64,000 nucleotides of DNA. Origin: Sphaerosporella brunnea. Taxonomy: Eukaryota; Ascomycota; Pezizomycetes; Pezizales; Pyronemataceae. Position numbers and translations under genes: made by a program. The DNA lies in assembly GCA_008704415.1 (NCBI GenBank), contig VXIS01000058.1, forward strand, positions 1 through 64,000. Direction: 5' to 3'. The notes below the pieces were generated by a model. It saw only the letters and a program-made list of their open reading frames with translations, ran no database searches and had not been told where the DNA came from. Positions 54,549-64,000 of this stretch are shown one piece after another (position 1 is the first letter of the stretch; the number at the start of each line of letters is the position of its first letter).

Positions 54549-54942
54549 TATAACAGAGAGGGTTGAGGAGAGACAGGCGGGGTCCAAGGTACTTATGTAC
54601 GGACAGGAAGCAGAAACAGGAGCCAAGACAAGTCTAACAGACAGAGACAAGAGATGTTACGCACAAGTCCAAGATTCAAGAGTGTAAACAGATATATTCA
54701 GGATAAAATCTGAAGGTTCAGTGAAGAGAAAGGGAAAGGAAAGGAAAATAACAAAGCGGAGGCGGCGGCCCTTTAAATTTCAAAATCCTAGCGTGTGCAG
54801 CCACTTGCCCTAATTGCTATTCACAAAGCCTGATGTCACCAGACGAAACCTATATAAACCAAAAGAAAGAAATGTGATTCATAAATAAGGCACAGCTTTA
54901 GTATAGCCCCCACCATTTCTGTTCCAAGCTTGCGCCATGACA
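54549..54942 (-). repeat. Decayed LTR of a related gypsy element
   Basis: It aligns over its length to the 513-bp LTR family: start tataacagagagggttgag, centre gaaggttcagtgaagag, end cttgcgccatgaca. Many G-to-A and C-to-T differences and gaps are present. The pol 3' end follows directly, as in the intact element. Confidence 0.8.
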
Positions 54943-55082
54943 ATATCCACCTCCTATGGCTGAGCTTGGCAAACCTCATTCATACTTTGAAAGGGGGCTA
55001 GGCTTCCATGGGTATGCCTTGTGGAACCGATTGATCGCTTTTAGACTGTTGACCAGCTTTGCTGGTTTGCACTTTGGTTGAT

Positions 55083-55419
55083 TAGGGAGGTTTTGCGACT
55101 TCCTTAAATCTACCTTTCTTGCTATTTTAGCGCGTGGCCTGTAGCAAGGAAAGTGCTTGGGTGGCCACTCGCAAAAAAGAGGTTCTGCGACTTCCTTACC
55201 TTTTTTGGGGTCAACAAAGTTAAGGAAGTGTAAACAAAGGACCCTAAGAAAGGTTCTACCGTAAGAAGCCTTCTTAGGGCATCAGCTAATGTCTCTGCCA
55301 AGATATTCTTCAATGCCACTGTGCGCTATACCAAAATCTGCATAGTGGGTTGATAATCCCTGCCGTTGCTCTGGAAACAGCAAGGAAGGTAGATCTAAGG
55401 AAGTCGCAAAACCTCCCTA
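55083..55419. mobile_element. MITE A, GGGAGGTTTTGC family (about 337 bp)
   Basis: The TIRs are about 30 bp: left gggaggttttgcgacttcct, and its complement at the right end, both flanked by TA. The terminus GGGAGGTTTTGC is shared with the copies at 32730, 43656 and 45690, though the interior differs. A TA duplication fits Tc1/mariner/pogo mobilisation. No coding capacity. Confidence 0.85.
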
Positions 55420-55425
55420 TTGTAG

Positions 55426-55669
55426 CTATCGTATTATCTCACTCAAGAGTCACACTTTTAAGCGGTTTTGGCGCGTGCCAGCGAGTTTTCAACTCACTTC
55501 AAAATGTATGAAATATTTTCTATGTGCGATTCTGAGGCGCTTTAAGTAATCTTTTTGCTGGCGAAAATTAAATATGGCCCGATTTCGAGCTTAAACGTCG
55601 AAAAATCTCCAAAATTAGTGTGAAAATTACTAATTAGGGGTGTGACTCTGAAGTGAGATAATACGGTAG
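55426..55669. mobile_element. MITE B (about 244 bp)
   Basis: Inverted ends of about 29 bp: left ctatcgtattatctcact, right the complement of ctaccgtattatctcactt, extending through gagtcacac. It lies 6 bp from MITE A. No ORF. Confidence 0.8.
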
Positions 55670-55698
55670 TCTACTTAACCAAATATTTAAGTTTATGC

Positions 55699-55817
55699 TA
55701 CCGTATTATCTCGGTAATAAGGCAATGTGGCAAAGTCACTGCGCTCTGTGGGGAAGTCACTCAGCCTCCTGGCAAAGTCACTTAGCCACATTGCCTTATT
55801 ACCAGGATAATACGGTA
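55699..55817. mobile_element. MITE C (about 119 bp, nearly all palindrome)
   Basis: Inverted ends of about 33 bp: left ccgtattatctcggtaataa..., right its complement with one change. TA is found at both borders. The first 10-12 bases match the termini of MITE B. The short middle holds three gtcact words. Confidence 0.83.
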
Positions 55818-56065
55818 TCACCCATAAAGTTGGAAGACCAATATTTGATTGATAAACCACTACTGTTTTCCCTTAATCTTCACTGGGGGTAGTGGGTTCT
55901 GTTCCTGTCCAGGGTAGGCGATTTCAGGTGCAGGCTTTAAAACAAAAACATAAAAGACTGGGTGGACGTCCATGTCTTTGGGGAGTTGGAGACGGTGGAG
56001 GTAGGCTAAAGTTTTTTTGGTAACCTGAAACGGTCTGTGGCGTTTGTTGTTGAGCTTGCCAAAGT

Positions 56066-56744
56066 AACCTTTTTGTAAGCTTATAAGATCTGCAATTTCC
56101 CAGATGCAAATAAACTCAAAACCTTTTGTGTACCAGTCTTGATAGATACCAAGAGGATGCTTGAAAACAGGTCACTGATCAGCTCAGTATTTATTGATGA
56201 TAGTCAATACAATCGGAGCTGCTCAAAAGGCCGTATCAAAAGAAAAAAAAAGATTGAAGGCAAAAAAAGGTTGTTGCTTTTATAGCAAACGATGCCAAAT
56301 ACATGCTGTCATAACATGAGGTCATAGATTAGTAGCAAATTTGTAAAACAAAGAAATAATAGTCATAAAACCTACACAATCTGCCTTGCGAAGGCTAGAA
56401 GATTGCAAATGACGAAGTAAAGAAAGGTCAAAAACCCGTAGAATACTCAAACCATACTATCGTTACTGTGACGTAGTTTTATTGCTTTTAGTAAGGAAAT
56501 ATGTGAGAGAAGTCATACTAAGTGTAATAATCTTACACCAGTCAGTGGTAGTCCAGAAAAGCGGGTTTCTACTATAAGTAGGAAGCATCCACTCCTGGAG
56601 TCCTCTCTCCTCAGCAACAAGAATCATAAGCACAATCCACCTTGAGAAAGAATGATCTTAAAATTCTATTGTTTAGGAAATACATCCTTTCGCAGTCTTT
56701 AGTTGATTTCACTACACCCAGCACATAGAGCCTCATTACAAGTG
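56066..56744. other. AT-rich gene-free stretch
   Basis: No supported gene or recognisable repeat. Composition suggests decayed transposon DNA. Confidence 0.5.
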
Positions 56745-57315
56745 ATGAGCCATTACCCAACATTCTTGTAAGGGCTTGCTACTCCTGGTGATACAGCTGG
56801 GGCTTCCATCTTCCGCACTGACAAAAATGGTGAAATTCAAGTTGAATCAGATGAGGAGGACTCAGAGAACGATATTCAATATGTAGCACAGGTATTTCCC
56901 GTTGCAGCACCCTTTGCAAGTTTTCAATTGCTAATTCAGTCACTGGCAGGTAGAGGGATGGGAGCACATCTTTGCCGGTACACGCTTCAGACCTCAACAG
57001 TGCCGGATCATTGGACAGGTTGATTTTGAAGAAGCGGAGGAGGACGAGGAGGACGATGAATAGGCGGAGGGAAAGGCAGAAGGGGAGGCGGAGACAGAGG
57101 CGGAGAAGGAAGAGGGGGAAGAGAAAGAAAAATCCACAGGTGCTGGAGTGTCTCGGGAGGATAGGGAGGAATGGGATACCAGTGGCCTTTCTTCACCCCC
57201 TACCAGCGACGTGGAGGAGCCATGGGCTCGGCCACCACCATTCAAAAAGGTACACAGAGAGTTTGGTCCAGGCTTGGAACGCGTTTTACGATCACGGGGG
57301 AAAAATAAGTTGTAA
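56745..57315 (+). pseudogene. Acidic-protein pseudogene with two in-frame stops
   Basis: One frame reads coding-like from ATG 56745 to TAA 57313, with a canonical 58-bp intron (56892-56949, gtattt...gctaattc...ggcag) that keeps phase. It is broken by TAA at 56769 and TAG at 57061. The product would be acidic (VESDEEDSEND; EEAEEDEEDDE) with a Trp-containing segment (VEGWEHIFAGTRF) and a Glu/Lys-rich tail ending in PPPFKK. I do not recognise the family. Both stops are one C-to-T change from Gln codons, which fits RIP. Confidence 0.5.
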
Positions 57316-58399
57316 ATAGGTACTTCACAGACTCATCTGCACAATATCTGCCACCCTCGTGCTGTTTCTCCTTGCCGGCTGTCCCCAGCGCCCTTTCGCC
57401 CTGACGATCCCCTAAAATGTCGCGGTTGCCGGTGCTCTAGTACTCCCAATACCTCCCACCTTTCTTTCATTGCCCCTCCCAGCAGTGTTCTCAGCAGCCA
57501 GCCCAAACAGCCGGCCGGGCTTTTTGATCAGCCCAAACAGCCAGCCGGGCTGTTTGATCAGCCCACATCCGCCCAACGCAGCCGGCCGGGCGGGCTGGCT
57601 GTTGAGAACACTGCCTCCCAGTGCGTATGGCACTTGTCTCAACTCCACCTTACCAATCCAAACATCTTTTGACCCTTTCACCATGGTTTTCCACCCATCG
57701 AAATTGATGGAACCGCTTCGCGAAAATAAACTTTTTGATATTCGCTTATTGCTCCCGCGCGGGAAGTTGATTCTCGACGCATAAAAAATTTGCTCTATTG
57801 TCGAGTTGATTTGGTTGGATGGTGGTTGTGGTGGAAATGCGTGATTACTAGACGACGCGTGTAGTTTTGCTCGTCGAACCTACACTGCTCACTGAACTGT
57901 CGCGCACTCACTTGTGAGAGCTGCGAGCCTGCGAGTGACAGGGGGTGTCAACCACCACCTTGGCACGAGTAGTTGGCTGTCGAAGTCACCATGAAAACCC
58001 AATGGCAAGGCAGATTACTCTAGGATCCGATTGCGACGGGTCCCCGAGCTTCACATCAATTACACGCTGCAGGAATGGACACTTGCTCTCAAGCTTCCAC
58101 GTCTCAGCAACTATCCATGTTTAAAAGGACTGGATCAGGCACCTTGCCTGTTATAGCAAACAACAAGTCAGTGGCGGGGTCGAGAAACCTAGCCAATAAG
58201 ATCACACACTGCTAACTTTTGACAGCACACACGCGCTCCACTTGAATCACATTAGCCAATACCATCTGATGCCGGAAGGCTGAGCTTCAGGACAACAGTT
58301 CCTGAGAAAGTCGCTTCTCCGCCTTTTTCTTTCATCATCTATCTGACGCTTGATCCAACATCTATCTAATCAAACCGATCCAGCTCGAACGCTTTCCGG
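57316..58399. other. Intergenic, promoter side of the NB-ARC gene
   Basis: Besides the inverted repeat at 57483-57613 there is a short open frame at 57683-57784 (33 codons, good start context) that I cannot assign. No other feature. Confidence 0.45.
57483..57613. repeat. GC-rich inverted repeat (131 bp) with internal direct repeat
   Basis: The ends are inverted over about 21 bp (cagtgttctcagcagccag and its near-complement). Inside, a unit of about 29 bp with agccgggctttttgatcagc is directly repeated. The shape is that of a small foldback element. Confidence 0.75.
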
Positions 58400-61300
58400 A
58401 TGCCTTCGAAATTCGTCTTCCGAGCGCGGGGATTTCCAGTAGAGGCAGAGATCCATCATCTTAAGCGGGCGCTCGAGGGGAGGTTATCGGAGAACGAAAG
58501 GCTCCGTCTCCTTGATCGAGAAACCGCCATCGTCCCACCATGCTCGTCGCGACCGGATGAGGCGTCAACGCGAACTGTACTCTTCACACTGGAGCCTCCA
58601 GTGCCCGTATTTCTGGCGAAGTTAGCGAAGCAAACAGCCAAAACCGTCATCCTCGAAATCTGCGAGAAAGATGTTACCATCGACATGCAATTTCTCGGCT
58701 TCACGCAGCTGTATGCTGTAGATCAAGGAAAGCCTATCGTTGCTGAGTAAGTGTGCTGAAGATCCGAGGCTTGCATTCAGTGATGCCGGAGGGCTTATTT
58801 ACTGATCCATTGCCGAAGTATCGTTGCTCTCACCGGTATCAATAGCCATGCATACGGCTCCTGGAAAGCTAAGGAGGAGCCCGAGCGGATGTGGTTGCGT
58901 GATTTCTTTCCACAGCATTTCCCGAACTGCCGAACGATGATATACGGTTACAATGCCAGCCTAAAAACAAAATCCGTGCACAGGCTTCAAGACTTTACCC
59001 AAGAGTTCTTACATGCCTTGAAGCGACTTCGAAGTTCGGAGGAGGTACGTGCAGCAGCTTCACTTCTGGAGATATACACGTATATACTTAGCCTTTCGTG
59101 AAACCATCTAACTATCTGAATTGCCATGAAGGAGCAAAGACGCCCGCTTATATTCATCGGACATAGCTATGGCGGTATTCTCGTGGCCCACGTAAGTAGG
59201 AATCATCCTGCCCCATAGATCGGTCAACCGATACTCGCTTTTAATCGATAGACTGAACCATGCTGACCATTTCAGACCCTTGTCAAGGCCAAGTTTGAGC
59301 AGCGAGAGAGCAATGATCCCCTAGATTGCCTTTTAAAGGCTACCTACGGAATTCTCTTCTTTGGAACTCCTCACCGTGGAATGGTGGTCAAGAATCTTGT
59401 GGAGGCTTTAGAGAAAGGAGGACATACCCAACGACTCCAACTGCTTGAAGAGATCAAACAGGAGATTTCCGGAACCGGGAAGCTGAAGGACGATCTTGCT
59501 CGCTTTATCGACCTGTGCACTCGATTCAAAATATGCTCCGTCTATGAGTTGGAGGAGACCCCGAACGTGGTCGTCGTATGGTCTCCGCTCGCTTCCACCC
59601 ATTGAAGAAGCTAACAGATCTCCAAGGCACCCGACGACACTTGGAGGCGTGGAGAGGAATATGCCATGGCTGTTGAAGATGGGTCAGCTCTTCTAAAACT
59701 ACCAGCCGATCTAGAACACAAAATACCGGCCGATGCCAACCATTCGAACATCGTCAAATTCGCCTCCATTCAAGATGAGACCTATCAAAATGTGCGCACT
59801 TTCTTGGACGAGCTACTCCTAGGGGCAACCGAAGTGGTTCCCCGACGTTTTTGTACATACCTTTCAACCTGTCTTGGATGGGAAGCTGTTCCTGTCATTA
59901 ACATGTGCGATGCGTGCTAGGCAGTGAAGCGGTACTCGAACCAATCTTCCAGGTCCCCATTCGTCGCAACAAAAACTTTGTCGGCCGGGGAGGTATCCTA
60001 TCGCAGTTGGAGAAGAACTTGGAACCCAGCCAAGACCAACCCCGGGTTTGTCTTTGTGCACTTGGTGGCTCAGGGTAGAAAAACATTTCTGCTAGCTCTC
60101 GAGACCTCACTTCCCAGAAGTTCCCAAAGATCCCCTGAGCATCTCAGCTATCTATTTCCCCTGAGATCGTCTCTTTTTTGGTCTGAAGAGAATTAGCTGT
60201 TTCAGATTCCCTTTCCATTCCTGCTGCACTACTTCACCGCCCCATACCACGAGCAAGCTGGATGAAATCTGACTGAATTTTAGTAAGACGGAAATAGCCG
60301 TTGAGTTCTGCTACCGCCGGCTCAAAACCAAGCCTGCTGCACATGTCTTCTGGATATATGGGGATTCTCAAGATTCTTTCACTCTGGGATATCGGGAGAT
60401 CTTGGAGCGAATCCAGCCTCAGTTTCTCAATCAGAAAACCAATCTGGACTCGGAATTATGTCTGACGACCGTCAAAGAATGGCTTGAAAGCAAGAAAAGC
60501 GGCGAGTGGGTGATGGTTATAGACAATCTCGATAATATCGAGGGCCAGGATGGGAAAGGGCTTTCGATTCAAAAGTACATTCCTCGGCGAAATGGAGCTA
60601 TCCTCATCACGAGTCGAGACAGTCGAGTAAGCGAGGTTTATGTGAGCAACACGGAAGAAATCATGATGATCGAAGTTATGAGCGACCAGGAAGCTACGGA
60701 TATGTTCTTTCAATTGTTGGAAAACAACAAGGATCCTAACCTTCTACCGGGGATTGGGAAGCTCATAAGGCTTTTTGGAAATCTCCCCCTCGCTATCGCT
60801 CAGGCTGCATCCTACATTCGTGAGATGTCACGGAAAAACAAGCTTTTACATCTCCAGGTTCGTTCATTGTTTATTTCCGGTCCGAAGTTTTCGTTTTTTT
60901 TTTCTTTCTTGTTACAGCTAACTGATTCTCCCCCTGGATGCTTAGGAGCTTTTGCGTTATGTCGACTTATGTGATGAGGCAAAAGGGCAGCAGCAAAAGC
61001 TCCTTTCCAAACCGCTCCGCTCCGGTTCCCATTCCGTGGCAGCGATGACGACCTGGCACATCACGTTCGAAAAGATCAAAGACATCAGTCCTCCGTCAAT
61101 CGAACTTCTTCAGCTGATGTCCTTCTTGGACCCCGATGAGATCCCCCGAGATTTGCTTTCGACAGCGCCTGGCCTAGGACTTGATAACCCGCTGGACTTT
61201 GACGAGGCGATACAACATCTCCTCAGGTTTTCACTTGTGAATCCACTCAAAGGAGATAGCTACCGGTTGCATCGTTTGGTTGGCCTTTATACCCGCGAAC

Positions 61301-63123
61301 AAGTGGGAACAGCCTCCGGTTCCTCTGGTGTGGAGACGACACTGAAGGTGGCACTGGACGCGATCTCTAAGAACTTCCCCGACGGCGAAGACTACAAAAA
61401 CATGGCGACGTGCAACCGCCTTATGCCGCATGTCACAGCCATCGTCAATTACAGGCAAAAGGAATTGGTCGATGTACTGCTGGAGCGGCTACCGGACTTA
61501 CAGCACAACTGCGGCGGGTATCTGCTACGTCGAGGAATGTATAACGAAGCGTTGGTGTGGTATAAGGGGGCCCTTCACGCACGCGAGAAGACATTTGGAG
61601 AGAAGGACGAAAACCCGGACACCCTGAACACTATCAATAGCATCGGCAGCGTATTCGATGGTCTGGCCAATTACGAAGAGGCCTTGAAGTGGTTCCAGAG
61701 AGCCCTTTCCGGCAGGGAAAAGTCCTTGGGCAGCAACCACCCTGACACACTTCAAACGGTCCATAACATGGCAAATGTGATTCGAGAGCAGGCAAAGTTT
61801 GAAGAAGCTTTGAATCTATATCGGAGAGCCCTCGTCGGGCGAGAAAACGATCCACATATCGGGCCCGACCATCCAGAAACATTGCGCACCATCAACTGCA
61901 TCGCAAACGTGTTTTTCGCCCAAGGAAAGTACGATGACGCTTTGGCTTGGTACAAAAGGGCGCTTGTGGGGAGAGAGGAGGCTCTGGGAAATGACCATCC
62001 AGACACACTTTACACCATCCACAACATCGCAGGTGTTTATCAAGCGCAAGACGAGTACGACCAGGCATTTGAGTGTATTTCGAAGGCATTGGTCGGCCTG
62101 GAAAAGGCTCTAGGCGCCGACAATCCGCTCACGATGCCGGCCAACACTCGATTTGCCGACATCCTTCGACTTCAACAAAAGTTTGACGAGGCGCTGAAGC
62201 GGTTCGAGAGGACGCTTGTCGTTCAAGAAAAGCGGTTGGGAAGCGATCACCGGCAGACACTGGAAACCATTTATAAAATGGCAGACACTTTTTTTGATCA
62301 GGGGAAGCCAGAAATGGCCATTGAGTGGTTCAAAAAGGCGCTTGCCGGGCGAGAAAAGGTTCTGGGCAGCGCGCATCCAGACACAAGGGCAGCCATGAGC
62401 GCCATCGCATTTGTTCTCGAACACGAGAACAAGTACGAGGAAGCTCTTGCCTGGTATACAAAAGCGATCGCAGGGCACGAAACGACCGAGGATCATGACA
62501 CCGACACATTGTACACTTTTCACAACATTGCAAGCCTGCTTTTTCGCAGTGGGAAATATTCCGAAGCCATCCAATGGTATGAAAAGTCATTTGTCGGACT
62601 GGAAAAGACCCTGGGGCTGAGACATAGTCTCACATTGCAAGTTCTGGCGGGTATGGCGGCTTCGTACGAGAAACAACAACCACAACCTAACTTCAAAAAG
62701 GCGCTTGAAATCGCCCAACGAGTACTGGCCGAGATCCGGAAAGTCACTGCAAATTCGCGTCAAGCAGTAAGCGACGACCTTGCGGCCGTGCGTCAGGAAA
62801 TGGAGCGTGTTGTTGCAGATATCTCGGCAGATGGATCTTTGAATTCGGCTACCGATCGCGATTCTATAGCATCGCCTGCTGAGACTACTGCACTCACTTT
62901 GGTGGAAAGACATGATAGCTTGCCGCTGGGAACAAATATTGTCGATGGATATTACTGCTCAGATGGAACACCAGAAATCAAAGAGTTGTCCCAGCGAGAC
63001 TTCGAGCCTCCGGATGGAGGGAAAAAACGGAAAGCCGAGCAAGAATTAGAGCTTGCGGATGGTGGGAAAAGGCGAAAAACTGGAAACCGTTGCATAATTC
63101 TGTGGCAAGTTCATCCGTCATAG
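58400..63123 (+). CDS. NLR-type receptor: SesB-like hydrolase / NB-ARC / TPR (about 1357 aa, 8 exons)
   Basis: Exons: 58400-58746, 58819-59044, 59132-59191, 59276-59575, 59618-59852, 59921-60074, 60284-60857 and 60946-63123; the sum is 1358 codons in frame. The exon 4/5 junction could shift by 9 bases. Residues about 117-330 are the hydrolase fold with GHSYGG (Ser about 203) and FFGTPHRG. The NB-ARC domain follows; its P-loop LGGSGKT (about 437-443) is split by a 209-bp intron, then VMVIDNLDN (Walker B), ILITSRDSR and GNLPLAIAQAASYI (GxP). About 830-1214 are roughly ten 42-residue TPRs of the kinesin-light-chain type (EALxWYxRALxGREKxLG). The C-terminus is charged with KKRKAEQE. This is the known fungal SesB-NB-ARC-TPR architecture, a signal-gated receptor whose hydrolase is the effector. 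Confidence 0.9.
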
Positions 63124-64000
63124 CAAAAGTGGCATTACCTAACAATAACTGCTAGATTTTTTTCGCACAGTGGGATGGTGGAATGGAATGAATATAAGAA
63201 TGGAAGCGCTGATGCAAAGGTCCTTTAAGGGAGCCGATGTTGGCGAGCGAGTGCATCTTTGCTTTTTCTTCCAACGGAGGGTTGATCGAGTGGATGAATT
63301 TCCAGATGCTGGCGTGTTTTACGGATCGGGAGTGGAATGCTGGTGGGGTCAAGCAGGAGGAGGAGAAGGAGGTGGAGGATGGGGCAAGTGTGGCGAGATC
63401 GTTTAGTTCGTATGGAATTGTTGGGAGTGATCGGGAGTGGATCAGTGATTAGCCCGAACGATTGTCGTTTTTTTTTTAAGTGGGTTGTGTTTGTGTTTTG
63501 TTTTCAATAGGTTATGATGATGATGGTAATGATGATTGTAGTGTTTTGTGGGTTGAGGCGGTTTGTTTTTGCACCAGGAAGTTAGAGAAAGAGTGCAAGC
63601 AATGAGAGTGAAGGTGCCGGACAGGTGCAAGAAGGCGCAGGTCCTGAGGAGACGCACTGTATCAATGACACGGCCCATCCTTATTGTGCTACGGTTGATA
63701 TTTTATGACGTAGCTATTGCATGGCATACCTCTGTCTACAGACAGCCTTCTATGTAGGCCCTGCGGCTTATGCTATCTCAATAAACTATTGACTCCATCG
63801 ATGACTTCAACGCGCTTTCCATCAAGCACACAAGCAACCCAACTAGTACTCTGGCTTCGTAAAGCAGATAATGGATTATGGATACCGATGCAGCGGGCGA
63901 AATGAAGAACACCACGGAAGAAATGCCCGGACTGTAATGCACACTACGAGTTCGGCCAAGACCTCGACCTACCTAGCTTTGATGACGAGGAGCGGCGGCA
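63124..64000. other. Right end of window, no complete gene
   Basis: 63124-63900 has no supported gene. The last bases (63914-64000) encode on the plus strand KKCPDCNAHYEFGQDLDLPSF, a CxxC-containing open stretch that continues beyond the window and may be the start of an exon. I cannot identify it. Confidence 0.4.

Larger units (their letters stand above)
54943..56065 (-). pseudogene. Decayed gypsy pol 3' end, broken up by three MITEs
   Basis: 54943-55082 matches the sequence just inside the 3' LTR of the intact element (atatccacctcctatggctg, then the chromodomain region). The match resumes at about 55830-56065 (gaccaatatttgattgat, gactgggtggacgtccatg, ggcgtttgttgttgagcttgcc). The gap is filled by palindromic elements at 55083-55817. 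The differences from the intact pol are mostly transitions. Confidence 0.82.

Noticed and set aside
1..64000. CRISPR arrays, bacterial operons, rRNA or tRNA genes
   Set aside because: No spaced short repeats of the CRISPR kind, no tRNA cloverleaf and no rRNA-like sequence were noticed; the gene structure is eukaryotic.

Overview
The window looks like an accessory, repeat-rich region of a filamentous ascomycete (Pezizomycotina) genome. The evidence is introns of about 50-70 bp with GT...AG ends, a HET-domain gene, several STAND/NLR-type genes, a chromodomain Ty3/gypsy element, a two-ORF LINE with RNase H, and AT-rich stretches that look RIP-mutated. I cannot name the species. All gene models below were spliced by hand: exons were joined only where splice sites and reading phase agreed.

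Layout. 1-1066 is the 5' end of a gypsy element running off the left edge. It is followed by decayed LTR pieces and AT-rich DNA to about 3040. 3066-13535 is a gene-bearing block: two small orphans, an Asteroid/XPG-like nuclease-fold gene (4363-6203), a HET-domain gene (6749-9201), a C2H2 zinc-finger gene (10235-11967) and a single-pass membrane protein (12987-13535). 14020-14187 is a near-perfect palindromic MITE. 15014-30042 is a three-level transposon nest: a hAT element (15022-30034, 8-bp TSD) holds a full-length LINE (15141-27781, 17-bp TSD), which holds an intact gypsy chromovirus (18641-24785, 5-bp TSD, identical LTRs).

From 30383 to 63123 lies an island of immunity-type genes separated by dead transposons and MITEs. 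It contains a SERAC1/SesB-like alpha/beta-hydrolase with ankyrin repeats (30383-32493); a hydrolase-like/NACHT/ankyrin/SPRY protein of about 1752 aa whose nucleophile serine is replaced by Asn (37022-42797); a beta-rich protein of unknown function (44717-45436); a Gln-rich subtilisin-like protease of about 1223 aa (48073-51966); and a hydrolase/NB-ARC/TPR protein of about 1357 aa (58400-63123). The three hydrolase genes share intron positions and phases, so they derive from one ancestral module joined to different C-terminal parts.

How they may work together. In fungi, SesB-type hydrolases, subtilisin (S8) domains, NACHT/NB-ARC switches, and ANK/TPR sensor repeats are the parts of non-self recognition and cell-death receptors, and HET proteins act in heterokaryon incompatibility. 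Finding one HET gene and four such multidomain genes within 57 kb is consistent with a recognition or incompatibility island. That reading rests on domain architecture and clustering; no function is shown by the sequence itself.
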